Counted from the stretch's first letter, positions 1-6,002 are shown. The stretch is DNA of 8,992 bases from CAYJWL01 sp964373855 (GCA_964373855.1 CAYJWL010000034.1:1-8992), one strand, 5' to 3'. Numbers and translations are program-made. The notes: generated from the letters alone by a model not told the origin.

Positions 1-63
1 TTGGTGCACATTCCTTAAGGGTAGGAAAAAGTGCCAGAAGTGCTTGCACATTACCGAGGTGAC

Positions 64-92
64 TTGACCTGTTATGAGTTTAGTTATATAAT
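64..92 (+). promoter_or_regulatory. sigma70-type promoter of the first gene
   Basis: A -35 box TTGACC (64-69) is followed by a 17-bp spacer and a perfect -10 box TATAAT (87-92). This is the best consensus promoter in the window. Transcription would start near 98-100, leaving a leader of about 75 nt before the gene at 175. An imperfect inverted repeat, AGGT then ACCT (57-70), overlaps the -35 box and could be an operator, but that is a guess. Confidence 0.75.
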
Positions 93-118
93 AGATTCCG
101 TTCTTTTCTTAAGGCGAC

Positions 119-146
119 GTACCCATTGCTAGGTGCAATAAGGTAC
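119..146 (+). promoter_or_regulatory. leader hairpin in the 5' untranslated region
   Basis: GTACC (119-123) pairs with GGTAC (142-146), and ATTGC (125-129) pairs with GCAAT (135-139). The loop is TAGGT, with a small internal loop between the two helices. The structure lies within the predicted transcript and ends 16 nt before the ribosome binding site AAGGAGG (162-168). It could stabilise the mRNA or modulate translation. It is not followed by a T-run, so it is not a terminator, and I do not recognise it as a known riboswitch. Confidence 0.5.
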
Positions 147-174
147 TGGCCTCACACCAAGAAGGAGGATTGCC

Positions 175-858
175 GTGAACAAGGCAACCTATCGGCAGGC
201 GCAGCACGTTCTGAAAATCGTCGGTCAGCAGGACCTCACAGGTAAGCAGCTTCAACAGCTGCTCATCAGCGGCCTCTTCACCGACATCCTGGAAGCCGCT
301 GGAACGGACGGCTTCGCCAAGCTCCATCGGGATACGGTCCGCGTGGCTCTGGGTCTTCCCAAGCTCACGCCCGACCCTGACATCACCCCGCTGGGCGAAC
401 TGACCGTCAGCGACAAGGCAACAACGGAGGCATTGGTCGCCGCTGGCGAGTACAACGACGCCAACTGCAACATCACCTCCGCCAACTTCCCCATCACCCG
501 TCTTGGGTCCCGCAAGCTGTACCTGGCGCACTTCAAGCAGGATATGACGAGTGAACAGGTGGAGGCCGCGGTCGCAGCAATGGGCGACAAGGAGCTGGCG
601 AAAACCGAGGACCTGCTCGCCGTCGGCGCACACCCCAAGCACAAGGAGCTGCAGCGGGAATTCCCCATCTTCTGTCTCGGCTCCTCTGCCGTGCTGGATG
701 GTTATCGCCTCGTCCCGTGTCTCCACGGGTGGAATGACCGGCGCAGGCTTAGCCTCGAAGACTACGACGACGGGTGGGGTGACGGCTGTCGCTTCCTCCT
801 CGTCCAGCATTCGCCTGAACCCCAGGACATTTACCTCGCGGCTTGGTCCGTTCGATAA
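175..858 (+). CDS. uncharacterised protein, resembling a CPR-abundant family
   Basis: A 227-residue soluble protein of unknown function with no signal peptide or membrane helix. The GTG start at 175 is fixed by AAGGAGG (162-168) six bases upstream. The N-terminal third (about 5-45) looks helical, with a QAQHVLKIVGQQDLTGKQLQ-type segment. The middle has HFKQDMTSEQVEAAVAAMG (about 119-137). The C-terminal part has FPIFCLGSSAV, GYRLVPCLHGW, a WGDGCRFLLVQ-like motif and many aromatic residues. From memory, this pattern (helical start, LGS, GxRxVPxL, W...RFLxV end) matches an uncharacterised family seen in many copies in Parcubacteria genomes. I could not check this. Codons are strongly GC-ending, unlike the neighbouring genes, and a long shadow frame is therefore open on the other strand. 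Residues after RFLLVQ form an extra tail, and the stop codon falls inside a repeat-like element (851-865). It has its own promoter and terminator, so it appears monocistronic. Confidence 0.8.
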   Translation: MNKATYRQAQHVLKIVGQQDLTGKQLQQLLISGLFTDILEAAGTDGFAKLHRDTVRVALGLPKLTPDPDITPLGELTVSDKATTEALVAAGEYNDANCNITSANFPITRLGSRKLYLAHFKQDMTSEQVEAAVAAMGDKELAKTEDLLAVGAHPKHKELQREFPIFCLGSSAVLDGYRLVPCLHGWNDRRRLSLEDYDDGWGDGCRFLLVQHSPEPQDIYLAAWSVR

Positions 859-873
859 GCTCAGGATAAACCC
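851..873 (+). repeat. TTCGAYAAGCTCAGG-type repeat over the stop codon
   Basis: TTCGATAAGCTCAGG (851-865), followed by ATAAACCC, closely matches the short element CTTCGACAAGCTCAGG (reverse strand CCTGAGCTTGTCGAAG). I know that element as a dispersed intergenic repeat in many environmental bacteria. The single difference, T at 856 in place of C, creates the TAA stop (856-858) of the preceding gene. Only one arm is present, with no inverted partner nearby. Confidence 0.45.
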
Positions 874-885
874 TTTGCCTTTTCT

Positions 886-924
886 CCCCGTATGCGCCTT
901 AAAACGAATGCGGGGATTTTCTTA
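886..924 (+). terminator. probable intrinsic terminator after the first gene
   Basis: CCCCGTAT (886-893) pairs with ATGCGGGG (908-915), including one G-U pair, around a 14-nt loop. The stem is followed at once by the T-rich run ATTTTCTT. Placed 28 nt after the stop codon, it would end the first transcript before lepA. Confidence 0.6.
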
Positions 925-969
925 TAAATTTTCCTAGCGTGTTCCGGTATCACATGATATTCTCTCTGC

Positions 970-2847
970 GTGCCGGCAGGACAGAAAATATATAATTTTG
1001 TGATCATCGCGCATATTGATCACGGCAAATCCACGCTGGCGGATCGGTTTTTGGAAATCACGAAAACCGTTGATAAGCGGCACATGCGGGAGCAGATGCT
1101 TGATTCGATGGAGCTGGAGCGGGAAAAGGGAATTACCATCAAGCTGCAGCCTGTCCGCATGGTCTGGAGACCCCAGACACATGCGCACAACACAAATTCC
1201 AATGCACAAAATCCAAACAAATCACAAATTACAAAGCACAATACTCAAACACCCACAGTCGAGCATATATTGAATCTCATAGACACGCCGGGTCATGTTG
1301 ATTTTCAGTATGAAGTCAGCCGCAGCCTACAGGCGGTTGAGGGTGCAATTTTACTGGTTGATGCCACGCAAGGCGTACAGGCACAGACCGTTTCCAATTT
1401 GTACCAGGCAATCGAACAGGACCTTGTTATCATTCCCGTGATCAACAAAATTGATTTGCCGGCGGCTCAAGTGCCGAAGGTAAAAAAAGAAATTTCAAAT
1501 CTGGTTGGCGTGTCTGAAGATGCCATCCTGGGTATTTCAGCCAAGACCGGGGAGGGTGTAGAGCAGCTTCTTGCCACAATTATAGAGAAGGTCCCGGCCG
1601 CGCCGGTCGCGCAAGCTGCGGATGGTTTGCGCGCTCTGATTTTTGATTGCGTTTATGATGATTACAAGGGCGTGGTTGCATACGTGCGGGTGGTGGATGG
1701 AGCGGTAGGAGCAGGCGATGACATCTTGTTTGCCGCGGGGGATGTCAGCGATACCGTGGTTGAGGTGGGCATATTTGCGCCGCAATTTCGTGCGGGCCAG
1801 CAGTTGTCAGCGGGCGAGATCGGCTATGTCGCCACCGGTTTAAAGGACATCCGCCAGGCGCGAGTTGGTGACACGATCACGCTGAAAAGACTTAAAGGAA
1901 AGGTTCGGCCTCTAAATGGTTTTCGCATTCCCCAGCCCAAAGTATTTGCCGGGCTTTTTCCCGTGCGCGGGGATGATTTTCCCATATTGCGGGAAGCCAT
2001 GGCCAAGCTGCAGCTCAACGATGCCAGCCTGCATGCTCATGTGGAGCGAAGCTCTAGTTTAGGGCAAGGGTTCCGCTGCGGGTTTTTAGGTATGCTTCAT
2101 CTGGATATTGTGCAGGAGCGTCTTAAGCGCGAATATGCACTGGATCTGGTCGTGACAACGCCGAGCGTTATGTACCATGTGAAAACAACGGATGGCAACA
2201 TGCTTGAGATAAACACGGCGGATAATTTTCCTGATCCTTCTCATATCGATGTGATTAAAGAGCAGGATACACAGGTGGAAATCATTATTCCGGCGCAGTA
2301 CCTGGGAGCCGTGTTCGCATTGATGGATGCTCATGAAGGGAAACTTCTCCATCAGGAATTTTTAGGAACGGACCGGGTGACGCTGCGTTACCAGATGCCG
2401 CTGCGGCAATTAGTAGTTGATTTATACGATGACCTCAAATCCGCCACGGCGGGGTACGGATCGCTAAGCTACACCATGGGAGATTGGCGGAAGGCGGATG
2501 TTGTGAAAATGAGCGTGCTTATAAATGATGAGCCGGTAGAAGCCCTATCGGTTATTGTGCCGAGAAAGGTTGCCGAGAAAGTCGGCCGGCGAACGGTGGA
2601 AAAATTGAAAAGTATCCTGCCGCGGCAGCTTTTCGCTGTACCGCTGCAGGCGGCCATCGGCGGTAAGATTATCGCGCGCGAAACGCTGCCGGCGATGCGG
2701 AAAGATGTGACTGGCTACTTGTATGGCGGAGATGTTACGCGCAAAAGGAAGCTTCTTGAAAAACAAAAGAAAGGAAAAAAGAGACTAGCAACACACGGCT
2801 CGATCGAGATCCCGCCGGAGGCGTATATAAAAATGCTAAGAAGATAG
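970..2847 (+). CDS. lepA: elongation factor 4 (LepA), ribosomal back-translocase GTPase
   Basis: A 625-residue translational GTPase that binds stalled or mis-translocated ribosomes and assists initiation or biogenesis. Visible motifs are the P-loop AHIDHGKS (14-21), GITI of switch I (54-57), DTPGH (105-109), NKID (159-162) and SAK (190-192). Later come the RCGFLGMLH segment and the LepA-specific C-terminal domain with YGGD (585-588), a Lys/Arg-rich stretch and an IPPEAYIKML end. The family is usually about 600 residues. The excess is an Asn/Gln/Thr/His-rich insert at about 67-97, between switch I and DTPGH, encoded by a 7-nt periodic tract. E. coli LepA has roughly 11 residues in this stretch and this protein about 36. 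The frame stays open and all motifs after the insert are intact, so the gene is probably functional. The start is GTG at 970. It has no ribosome binding site, and no better in-frame start lies upstream, but the N-terminus aligns well with the family. Confidence 0.97.
   Translation: MPAGQKIYNFVIIAHIDHGKSTLADRFLEITKTVDKRHMREQMLDSMELEREKGITIKLQPVRMVWRPQTHAHNTNSNAQNPNKSQITKHNTQTPTVEHILNLIDTPGHVDFQYEVSRSLQAVEGAILLVDATQGVQAQTVSNLYQAIEQDLVIIPVINKIDLPAAQVPKVKKEISNLVGVSEDAILGISAKTGEGVEQLLATIIEKVPAAPVAQAADGLRALIFDCVYDDYKGVVAYVRVVDGAVGAGDDILFAAGDVSDTVVEVGIFAPQFRAGQQLSAGEIGYVATGLKDIRQARVGDTITLKRLKGKVRPLNGFRIPQPKVFAGLFPVRGDDFPILREAMAKLQLNDASLHAHVERSSSLGQGFRCGFLGMLHLDIVQERLKREYALDLVVTTPSVMYHVKTTDGNMLEINTADNFPDPSHIDVIKEQDTQVEIIIPAQYLGAVFALMDAHEGKLLHQEFLGTDRVTLRYQMPLRQLVVDLYDDLKSATAGYGSLSYTMGDWRKADVVKMSVLINDEPVEALSVIVPRKVAEKVGRRTVEKLKSILPRQLFAVPLQAAIGGKIIARETLPAMRKDVTGYLYGGDVTRKRKLLEKQKKGKKRLATHGSIEIPPEAYIKMLRR
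1186..1248 (+). repeat. 7-nt periodic A/C-rich tract inside lepA
   Basis: The tract can be read as heptamers ending in CAA: ATTCCAA, TGCACAA, AATCCAA, then a 4-nt ACAA, then ATCACAA, ATTACAA, AGCACAA, TACTCAA (1196-1248). CACAACACAA precedes them. G and T are scarce on the plus strand. The tract codes for the non-conserved LepA insert, and its reverse strand gives an LEFVLC-like spurious frame. It resembles the intergenic short-word repeats elsewhere in this window rather than normal coding sequence. Confidence 0.7.
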
Positions 2848-2857
2848 TTCTCCGTTT

Positions 2858-2878
2858 TTAGTTGTAAGTTGTTAGTTA
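2858..2878 (+). repeat. heptamer tandem repeat, three units, after lepA
   Basis: TTAGTTG, TAAGTTG and TTAGTTA run in tandem ten bases after the lepA stop codon. No function can be assigned. The period of 7 is the same as in the tract inside lepA. Confidence 0.6.
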
Positions 2879-2945
2879 CGTTTGTCGCTTGCAGCCGGCT
2901 TTTCTTTTTCGCGCGAATCGTGTATGGTGAAAGGCTGTTTACAAT

Positions 2946-3233
2946 ATGGAGGGAGAGAGAAGTTCAATTATTGCGTATCTGATGATTGCTTCAATGGGTT
3001 TTCTTGTCGGCTTGGCCTTCGGCGGATTCTCAACTCAACGGATCCTGACAAGCGTTCTCTTTATTGGCGCGATATTATTCTTTATCTATGCTGTGCGTAT
3101 GGACCAGTCAGCCCAACACATGAATATGAAAAAAGACGAACAAGATTCAGAACAGATACTGTCTCCAGATGAGGCCCGTCAATGGCTGGATGATTTTTTG
3201 GCGAAACAGCAGCAAGAAAAAAGTAACTTGTAG
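2946..3233 (+). CDS. small two-helix membrane protein, unknown function
   Basis: A 95-residue protein. Two hydrophobic segments, about 8-27 (IIAYLMIASMGFLVGLAFG) and 33-50 (ILTSVLFIGAILFFIYAV), are joined by a short FSTQR turn. A polar tail (51-95) contains the acidic stretch KKDEQDSEQ and an amphipathic SPDEARQWLDDFLAKQQQ helix. The likely form is a hairpin in the membrane with both ends in the cytoplasm. The ATG at 2946 has only a weak purine-rich GGTGAAAGG stretch (2926-2934) upstream. An overlapping frame from 2882 is less protein-like. The last codons and the stop lie in a 7-nt periodic tract (3219-3253), so the C-terminal residues may be recently altered. I do not recognise the family. 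Confidence 0.6.
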   Translation: MEGERSSIIAYLMIASMGFLVGLAFGGFSTQRILTSVLFIGAILFFIYAVRMDQSAQHMNMKKDEQDSEQILSPDEARQWLDDFLAKQQQEKSNL

Positions 3234-3253
3234 CTGGTAATCTGTCATCGGTA
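3219..3253 (+). repeat. heptamer tract over the stop codon of the membrane protein
   Basis: The units AAAAGTA, ACTTGTA, GCTGGTA, ATCTGTC and ATCGGTA follow each other with a 7-nt period, and four of five end in GTA. The TAG stop (3231-3233) of the preceding gene falls inside the tract. Confidence 0.5.
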
Positions 3254-3280
3254 CGAGCTTCAACCGGAAGCTGCTAGAAT
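3252..3280 (+). promoter_or_regulatory. extended -10 promoter candidate for the sugar cluster
   Basis: TGCTAGAAT (3272-3280) is a good extended -10 element (TGnTAGAAT). No convincing -35 box lies 17 bp upstream (TACGAG at 3252-3257). The inverted repeat AGCTTC / GAAGCT (3256-3261 and 3267-3272, 5-nt loop) sits just upstream of the -10 and could bind a regulator. A start near 3287 would give a leader of about 60 nt before rfbC. Confidence 0.45.
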
Positions 3281-3300
3281 AGATGCAAGCTGCCTGAATA
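3268..3300 (+). repeat. imperfect 14-nt direct repeat containing the -10 element
   Basis: AAGCTGCTAGAATA (3268-3281) recurs as AAGCTGCCTGAATA (3287-3300), identical at 12 of 14 positions with a 19-nt period. The first copy carries the better -10 sequence. Confidence 0.55.
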
Positions 3301-3313
3301 AAATTTTTGCTTG

Positions 3314-3334
3314 ATTCATAATTCATTATTTCTA
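3314..3334 (+). repeat. heptamer tandem repeat before rfbC
   Basis: ATTCATA, ATTCATT and ATTTCTA run in tandem, ending 13 nt before the rfbC start. Together with the tracts at 1186, 2858 and 3219 this is the fourth 7-nt periodic tract within about 2.2 kb. Confidence 0.5.
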
Positions 3335-3347
3335 ACTCCAACCGCCC

Positions 3348-3902
3348 GTGTCTTTCACATTCCATAAACTTGAGATTCCTGACGTGGTGCTGATACAGCC
3401 TAACGTTCATACTGACGGACGGGGTGTCTTTGCCGAGCTATTTAAGTTCAGCGACTTTGCCGGTCATGGAATTAAGGCCCTGATCAGCCAGATAAATAGT
3501 TCTTACAGCAAAAAGCATGTGTTACGAGGGTTGCACTATCAACTAGACCCTAAAGCGCAGGGCAAGCTAATCAGCGTGGCGGCCGGAGAAATTTTTGATG
3601 CTGCGGTGGATATACGCAAAGACTCGCAAACTTTTGGCAAGTGGGTCGGCCGGCGTTTAACTGCCGAAACGAAAGAAATGCTATGGGTTCCGCCCGGTTT
3701 TGCTCACGGCTTTTGTGTTGAATCGAATGCGGCCACTGTAATTTATTTCTGCACGGAGGAATACGCGCCGGACGCGGAACGCGGGATTATCTGGAATGAT
3801 CCCGCTGTTGGAATTGAGTGGCCGACAACGGCGCCGATAGTATCTGCCAAAGATGCCGCCTTTCCGCGGTTGGAGGAAGCCGAGATAAACTACGCAGTAT
3901 AA
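3348..3902 (+). CDS. rfbC: dTDP-4-dehydrorhamnose 3,5-epimerase
   Basis: A 184-residue cupin-fold enzyme that epimerises C3 and C5 of dTDP-4-keto-6-deoxyglucose, the third step of dTDP-L-rhamnose synthesis, in the cytoplasm. It shows TDGRGVF (22-28), LRGLHYQ with catalytic His63, PPGFAHGF with His120, and Tyr133 before the EEYAPDAERGIIWNDP segment. SAKD supplies Asp169. The His63, Tyr133 and Asp169 positions match the catalytic set known from RmlC, and the length is typical. The start is GTG at 3348 with no visible ribosome binding site. The family N-terminus begins within a few residues of it. It is the first gene of the sugar cluster, downstream of the extended -10 element. The next gene starts 116 nt after its stop, and that spacer contains a structured element. 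Confidence 0.95.
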   Translation: MSFTFHKLEIPDVVLIQPNVHTDGRGVFAELFKFSDFAGHGIKALISQINSSYSKKHVLRGLHYQLDPKAQGKLISVAAGEIFDAAVDIRKDSQTFGKWVGRRLTAETKEMLWVPPGFAHGFCVESNAATVIYFCTEEYAPDAERGIIWNDPAVGIEWPTTAPIVSAKDAAFPRLEEAEINYAV

Positions 3903-3934
3903 CTTAGTTCGCATGAGCATAGTGTATGAAAGTT

Positions 3935-4003
3935 AATTACAGCGACCGCGCGTGGCGCGGCGGGGGCGAAGACGCGGACAGGACCCGCGGGAGCGTTGTA
4001 ATT
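3935..4003 (+). other. structured intergenic element, copy A (putative RNA motif)
   Basis: An outer helix AATTACAGCG (3935-3944) pairs with CGTTGTAATT (3994-4003), with one G-U. Inside, CCGCGC (3946-3951) and GCGCGG (3955-3960) form a tight hairpin. GCGGG (3960-3964) can pair with CCCGC (3984-3988). CGCGG (3956-3960) can instead pair with CCGCG (3985-3989). The core GGGGCGAAGACG, then GACAGGACCC, is shared with the element at 5879-5941 in another spacer of the same cluster. There is no T-run. I do not recognise it as a known riboswitch class. Confidence 0.5.
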
Positions 4004-4018
4004 GTTATTTGAAATACC

Positions 4019-4966
4019 ATGAAAATATTAATCACTGGCGGCGCAGGATTTATCGGCGCTCACGTGGCCAAGGCATTAATTGATCGCGGCGAGGAAGTGG
4101 TCGTACTTGATTCCTTCGATTCTTTGGTGTATCCCGCCGCCCTGAAACAGGAGCGGCTGGAGGGTATGTTTGCCAGTGCAAATCGCCCCCGCCTTGTGAC
4201 GGCAGATATTCTGGATGCGAAGTTGCTGGGCACGATTTTTGCGGAAGAAAAGTTTGATAAAGTGGTACACTGCGCGGCGCTGGCCAACCCCGGCATGAGC
4301 TTGCCAGCCGCTGGACCGTACACGATGGTGAACGTTATCGGCACACTTCGTGTTCTAGAGGCAGCCCGAAAATATGATATTGTGCAGCTTATCTTTGCGG
4401 GAAGCTCTTCCGTTTACCACGACGCCCAGACCCCTTTCAGGGAAGAGAGCCACCCTCTGCGTCCAAAATCCCCGTACGGCGCGGCCAAAGCTGCGGCCGA
4501 GGTTTACTGCTCGATGTGGCACGATTTATACGGCTTACCTATCACCGTGCTGCGATTTTTTAGTGTTTATGGCCCGTGGGGCCGGCCGGATATGGCGCCC
4601 TTTATTTTTACGCAGCGACTCCTGAATGATCAGACGCTCTATGTTACGGCCGACCGTCGGCGTGATTTTACGTATATAGATGATATTATTTCCGGCATTG
4701 TGGCCGCGCTGGATCATAAATTCGATTATGAAATTATAAATTTGGGTCGGGGCGAGGCAGTTGAACTGACCGATCTGGTTACCGCCCTGGAACATGCGGC
4801 CAAGAAAAAGGCAAAAGTGGTCAGCCGCCAGTCTCCAGCCGGGGAGATGAGAGTTACCTACGCTGATATTTCCAAAGCGAAGCGCTTGCTTGATTATCAG
4901 CCAAAAGTGTCCGTAGCCGAAGGCGCACAGCATCTGGTCGACTGGATGAAGGGTAGATTGTCGTAA
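4019..4966 (+). CDS. NAD-dependent sugar-nucleotide epimerase (extended SDR, UDP-glucuronate 4-epimerase-like)
   Basis: A 315-residue extended short-chain dehydrogenase/reductase. It has the Rossmann motif GGAGFIG (7-13), an acidic Asp31 for the NAD ribose, SSSVY (129-133), catalytic Tyr153 and Lys157 in SPYGAAK, and RFFSVYGPWGRPDMA (179-193) followed by RRDFTYIDDI (214-223). The GPWGRPDMA string is typical of UDP-glucuronate / UDP-galacturonate 4-epimerases. The active-site strand carries SSS instead of the T-D-E of dTDP-glucose 4,6-dehydratase, so it is probably not RfbB despite lying between rfbC and rfbD. It is also unlike HldD, the ADP-heptose epimerase. The exact substrate is not certain. 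The ATG at 4019 has no ribosome binding site. rfbD follows 32 nt after the stop. Confidence 0.9.
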   Translation: MKILITGGAGFIGAHVAKALIDRGEEVVVLDSFDSLVYPAALKQERLEGMFASANRPRLVTADILDAKLLGTIFAEEKFDKVVHCAALANPGMSLPAAGPYTMVNVIGTLRVLEAARKYDIVQLIFAGSSSVYHDAQTPFREESHPLRPKSPYGAAKAAAEVYCSMWHDLYGLPITVLRFFSVYGPWGRPDMAPFIFTQRLLNDQTLYVTADRRRDFTYIDDIISGIVAALDHKFDYEIINLGRGEAVELTDLVTALEHAAKKKAKVVSRQSPAGEMRVTYADISKAKRLLDYQPKVSVAEGAQHLVDWMKGRLS

Positions 4967-4998
4967 TTGCCTGATTGCCGTTTACTTTTATCGTATCT

Positions 4999-5874
4999 AT
5001 GAAGGTACTAATTCTTGGCGCCAAAGGAATGCTGGGTACTGCGCTGTGCCGGGTGTTTGATGATTTCGATCCCATTTGCTGGGACAAGGAAGAAATTGAT
5101 ATTACGAGAATTATTGATGTGCGTGATAAGTTGAATACCCTTCGAGGGGCTCTGGGTCATGATGAGTTTGTCATTATGAATGCCGCGGCCTACACAGATG
5201 TGGATGGGGCGGAAAGCAATCGAGAGGCTGCCTTTGCCGTCAATGAAAAGGGCGTTGGCAATATCGCAGCATCAGCGAAAGCCATCGGAGCAAAACTGGT
5301 CCATTACAGTACTGATTACGTGTTTCCGGGTGATACTAAAGAAGGGTATGCCGAAGATCATGCGCCCGGTCCGGCAGTAAATGTATATGGGGAGTCGAAA
5401 CTTGCCGGCGAGAGAAAATTACTCGAGTCAGGCGCAAAATATTATCTTGTAAGAACAGCGTGGCTCTATGGTCCTAATGGCAAAAATTTTGTTGATACAA
5501 TGCTCGGCATTGCTCAAACACGAAAACTTGTTTCGGTGGTAAATGATCAGCACGGCAGCCCGACGTTTACTAAAGATGTAGCAGAAGCCACCCGCACGTT
5601 ACTCGATGGAGAATATATGCCTGGCATTTACCATGCTGTGAATGATGGTGTGTCCAACTGGTTCGAATTTGCTCAGAAAGTTTTTGAATATGCCGATGCC
5701 AATATATCGGTTGAGCCAATCTCATCTGCCGAGTTTGTCCGGCCCGCGAAGCGGCCGCAGTATAGTGTTCTCCTGAATACCCGAGGCCCGAAGTTGCGGG
5801 GTTGGGAGGAAGCGTTAAAAGAATATGTAAGTGGGATACAAGATGAGCCATATTCAGTGAGCGGCACGAGCTAA
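4999..5874 (+). CDS. rfbD: dTDP-4-dehydrorhamnose reductase
   Basis: A 291-residue SDR enzyme that reduces dTDP-4-keto-L-rhamnose to dTDP-L-rhamnose with NAD(P)H. It shows GAKGMLG (7-13), NAAAYTDVDGAE (61-72), STDYVF (104-109) with the catalytic Thr, Tyr130 and Lys134 in YGESK, RTAWLYGPNGKNFV (152-165), VNDQHGSPTFT (181-191) and a late RPxxS substrate loop (near 252-256). I chose the ATG at 4999 because the protein then begins MKVLILGAKG, exactly at the Rossmann strand. A TTG eight codons upstream is possible but adds nothing conserved. No ribosome binding site is visible. The last dozen residues (QDEPYSVSGTS) are a non-conserved tail. With rfbC nearby the rhamnose route is likely, but rfbA and rfbB must be elsewhere. 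Confidence 0.95.
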   Translation: MKVLILGAKGMLGTALCRVFDDFDPICWDKEEIDITRIIDVRDKLNTLRGALGHDEFVIMNAAAYTDVDGAESNREAAFAVNEKGVGNIAASAKAIGAKLVHYSTDYVFPGDTKEGYAEDHAPGPAVNVYGESKLAGERKLLESGAKYYLVRTAWLYGPNGKNFVDTMLGIAQTRKLVSVVNDQHGSPTFTKDVAEATRTLLDGEYMPGIYHAVNDGVSNWFEFAQKVFEYADANISVEPISSAEFVRPAKRPQYSVLLNTRGPKLRGWEEALKEYVSGIQDEPYSVSGTS

Positions 5875-5878
5875 AGGC

Positions 5879-5941
5879 CCCCACGGGCGCGCAAGGAATT
5901 AATGAGCACCCGTGGGGTGAAGGCGAGTGACAGGACCCACG
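5879..5941 (+). other. structured intergenic element, copy B (putative RNA motif)
   Basis: CCCCACGGG (5879-5887) and CCCGTGGGG (5909-5917) form a perfect 9-bp hairpin with a 21-nt loop. CGTGGG (5911-5916) can instead pair with CCCACG (5936-5941), so the two helices exclude each other. The core GGGGTGAAGGCG, then GACAGGACCC, matches the element at 3935-4003. It begins five nt after the rfbD stop and ends about 60 nt before gmhA. No T-run follows, so it is not an ordinary terminator. The other 61 bases before gmhA show nothing clear. Confidence 0.5.
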
Positions 5942-6002
5942 AACGTACATGGCAATGTGTGGTGCTTGCTTATTCTGCTAATTTCTCGTACTTTGCTGGC
6001 AT

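Noticed and set aside
1..60. Repeated TGCACATT at 5-12 and 45-52
   Set aside because: An 8-nt repeat at a 40-nt distance can occur by chance, and no further structure supports it.
109..810. 233-codon open frame on the minus strand opposite the first gene
   Set aside because: It mirrors a GC3-rich gene, has no ribosome binding site and shows no protein-like motifs. The plus-strand frame has promoter, RBS and a family-like pattern.
1020..1241. Minus-strand frame with FVICDLFGFCALEFVLC
   Set aside because: This is the reverse reading of the heptamer tract in lepA, a typical spurious product of such repeats.
2887..2910. AGCCGGCT followed by a T-rich run as a terminator after lepA
   Set aside because: The palindrome has no room for a loop, so a stable hairpin cannot form.
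2882..3172. Plus-strand frame of 96 codons overlapping the small membrane protein
   Set aside because: It lacks the two clean membrane segments of the other frame and reads as a frame-shifted shadow.
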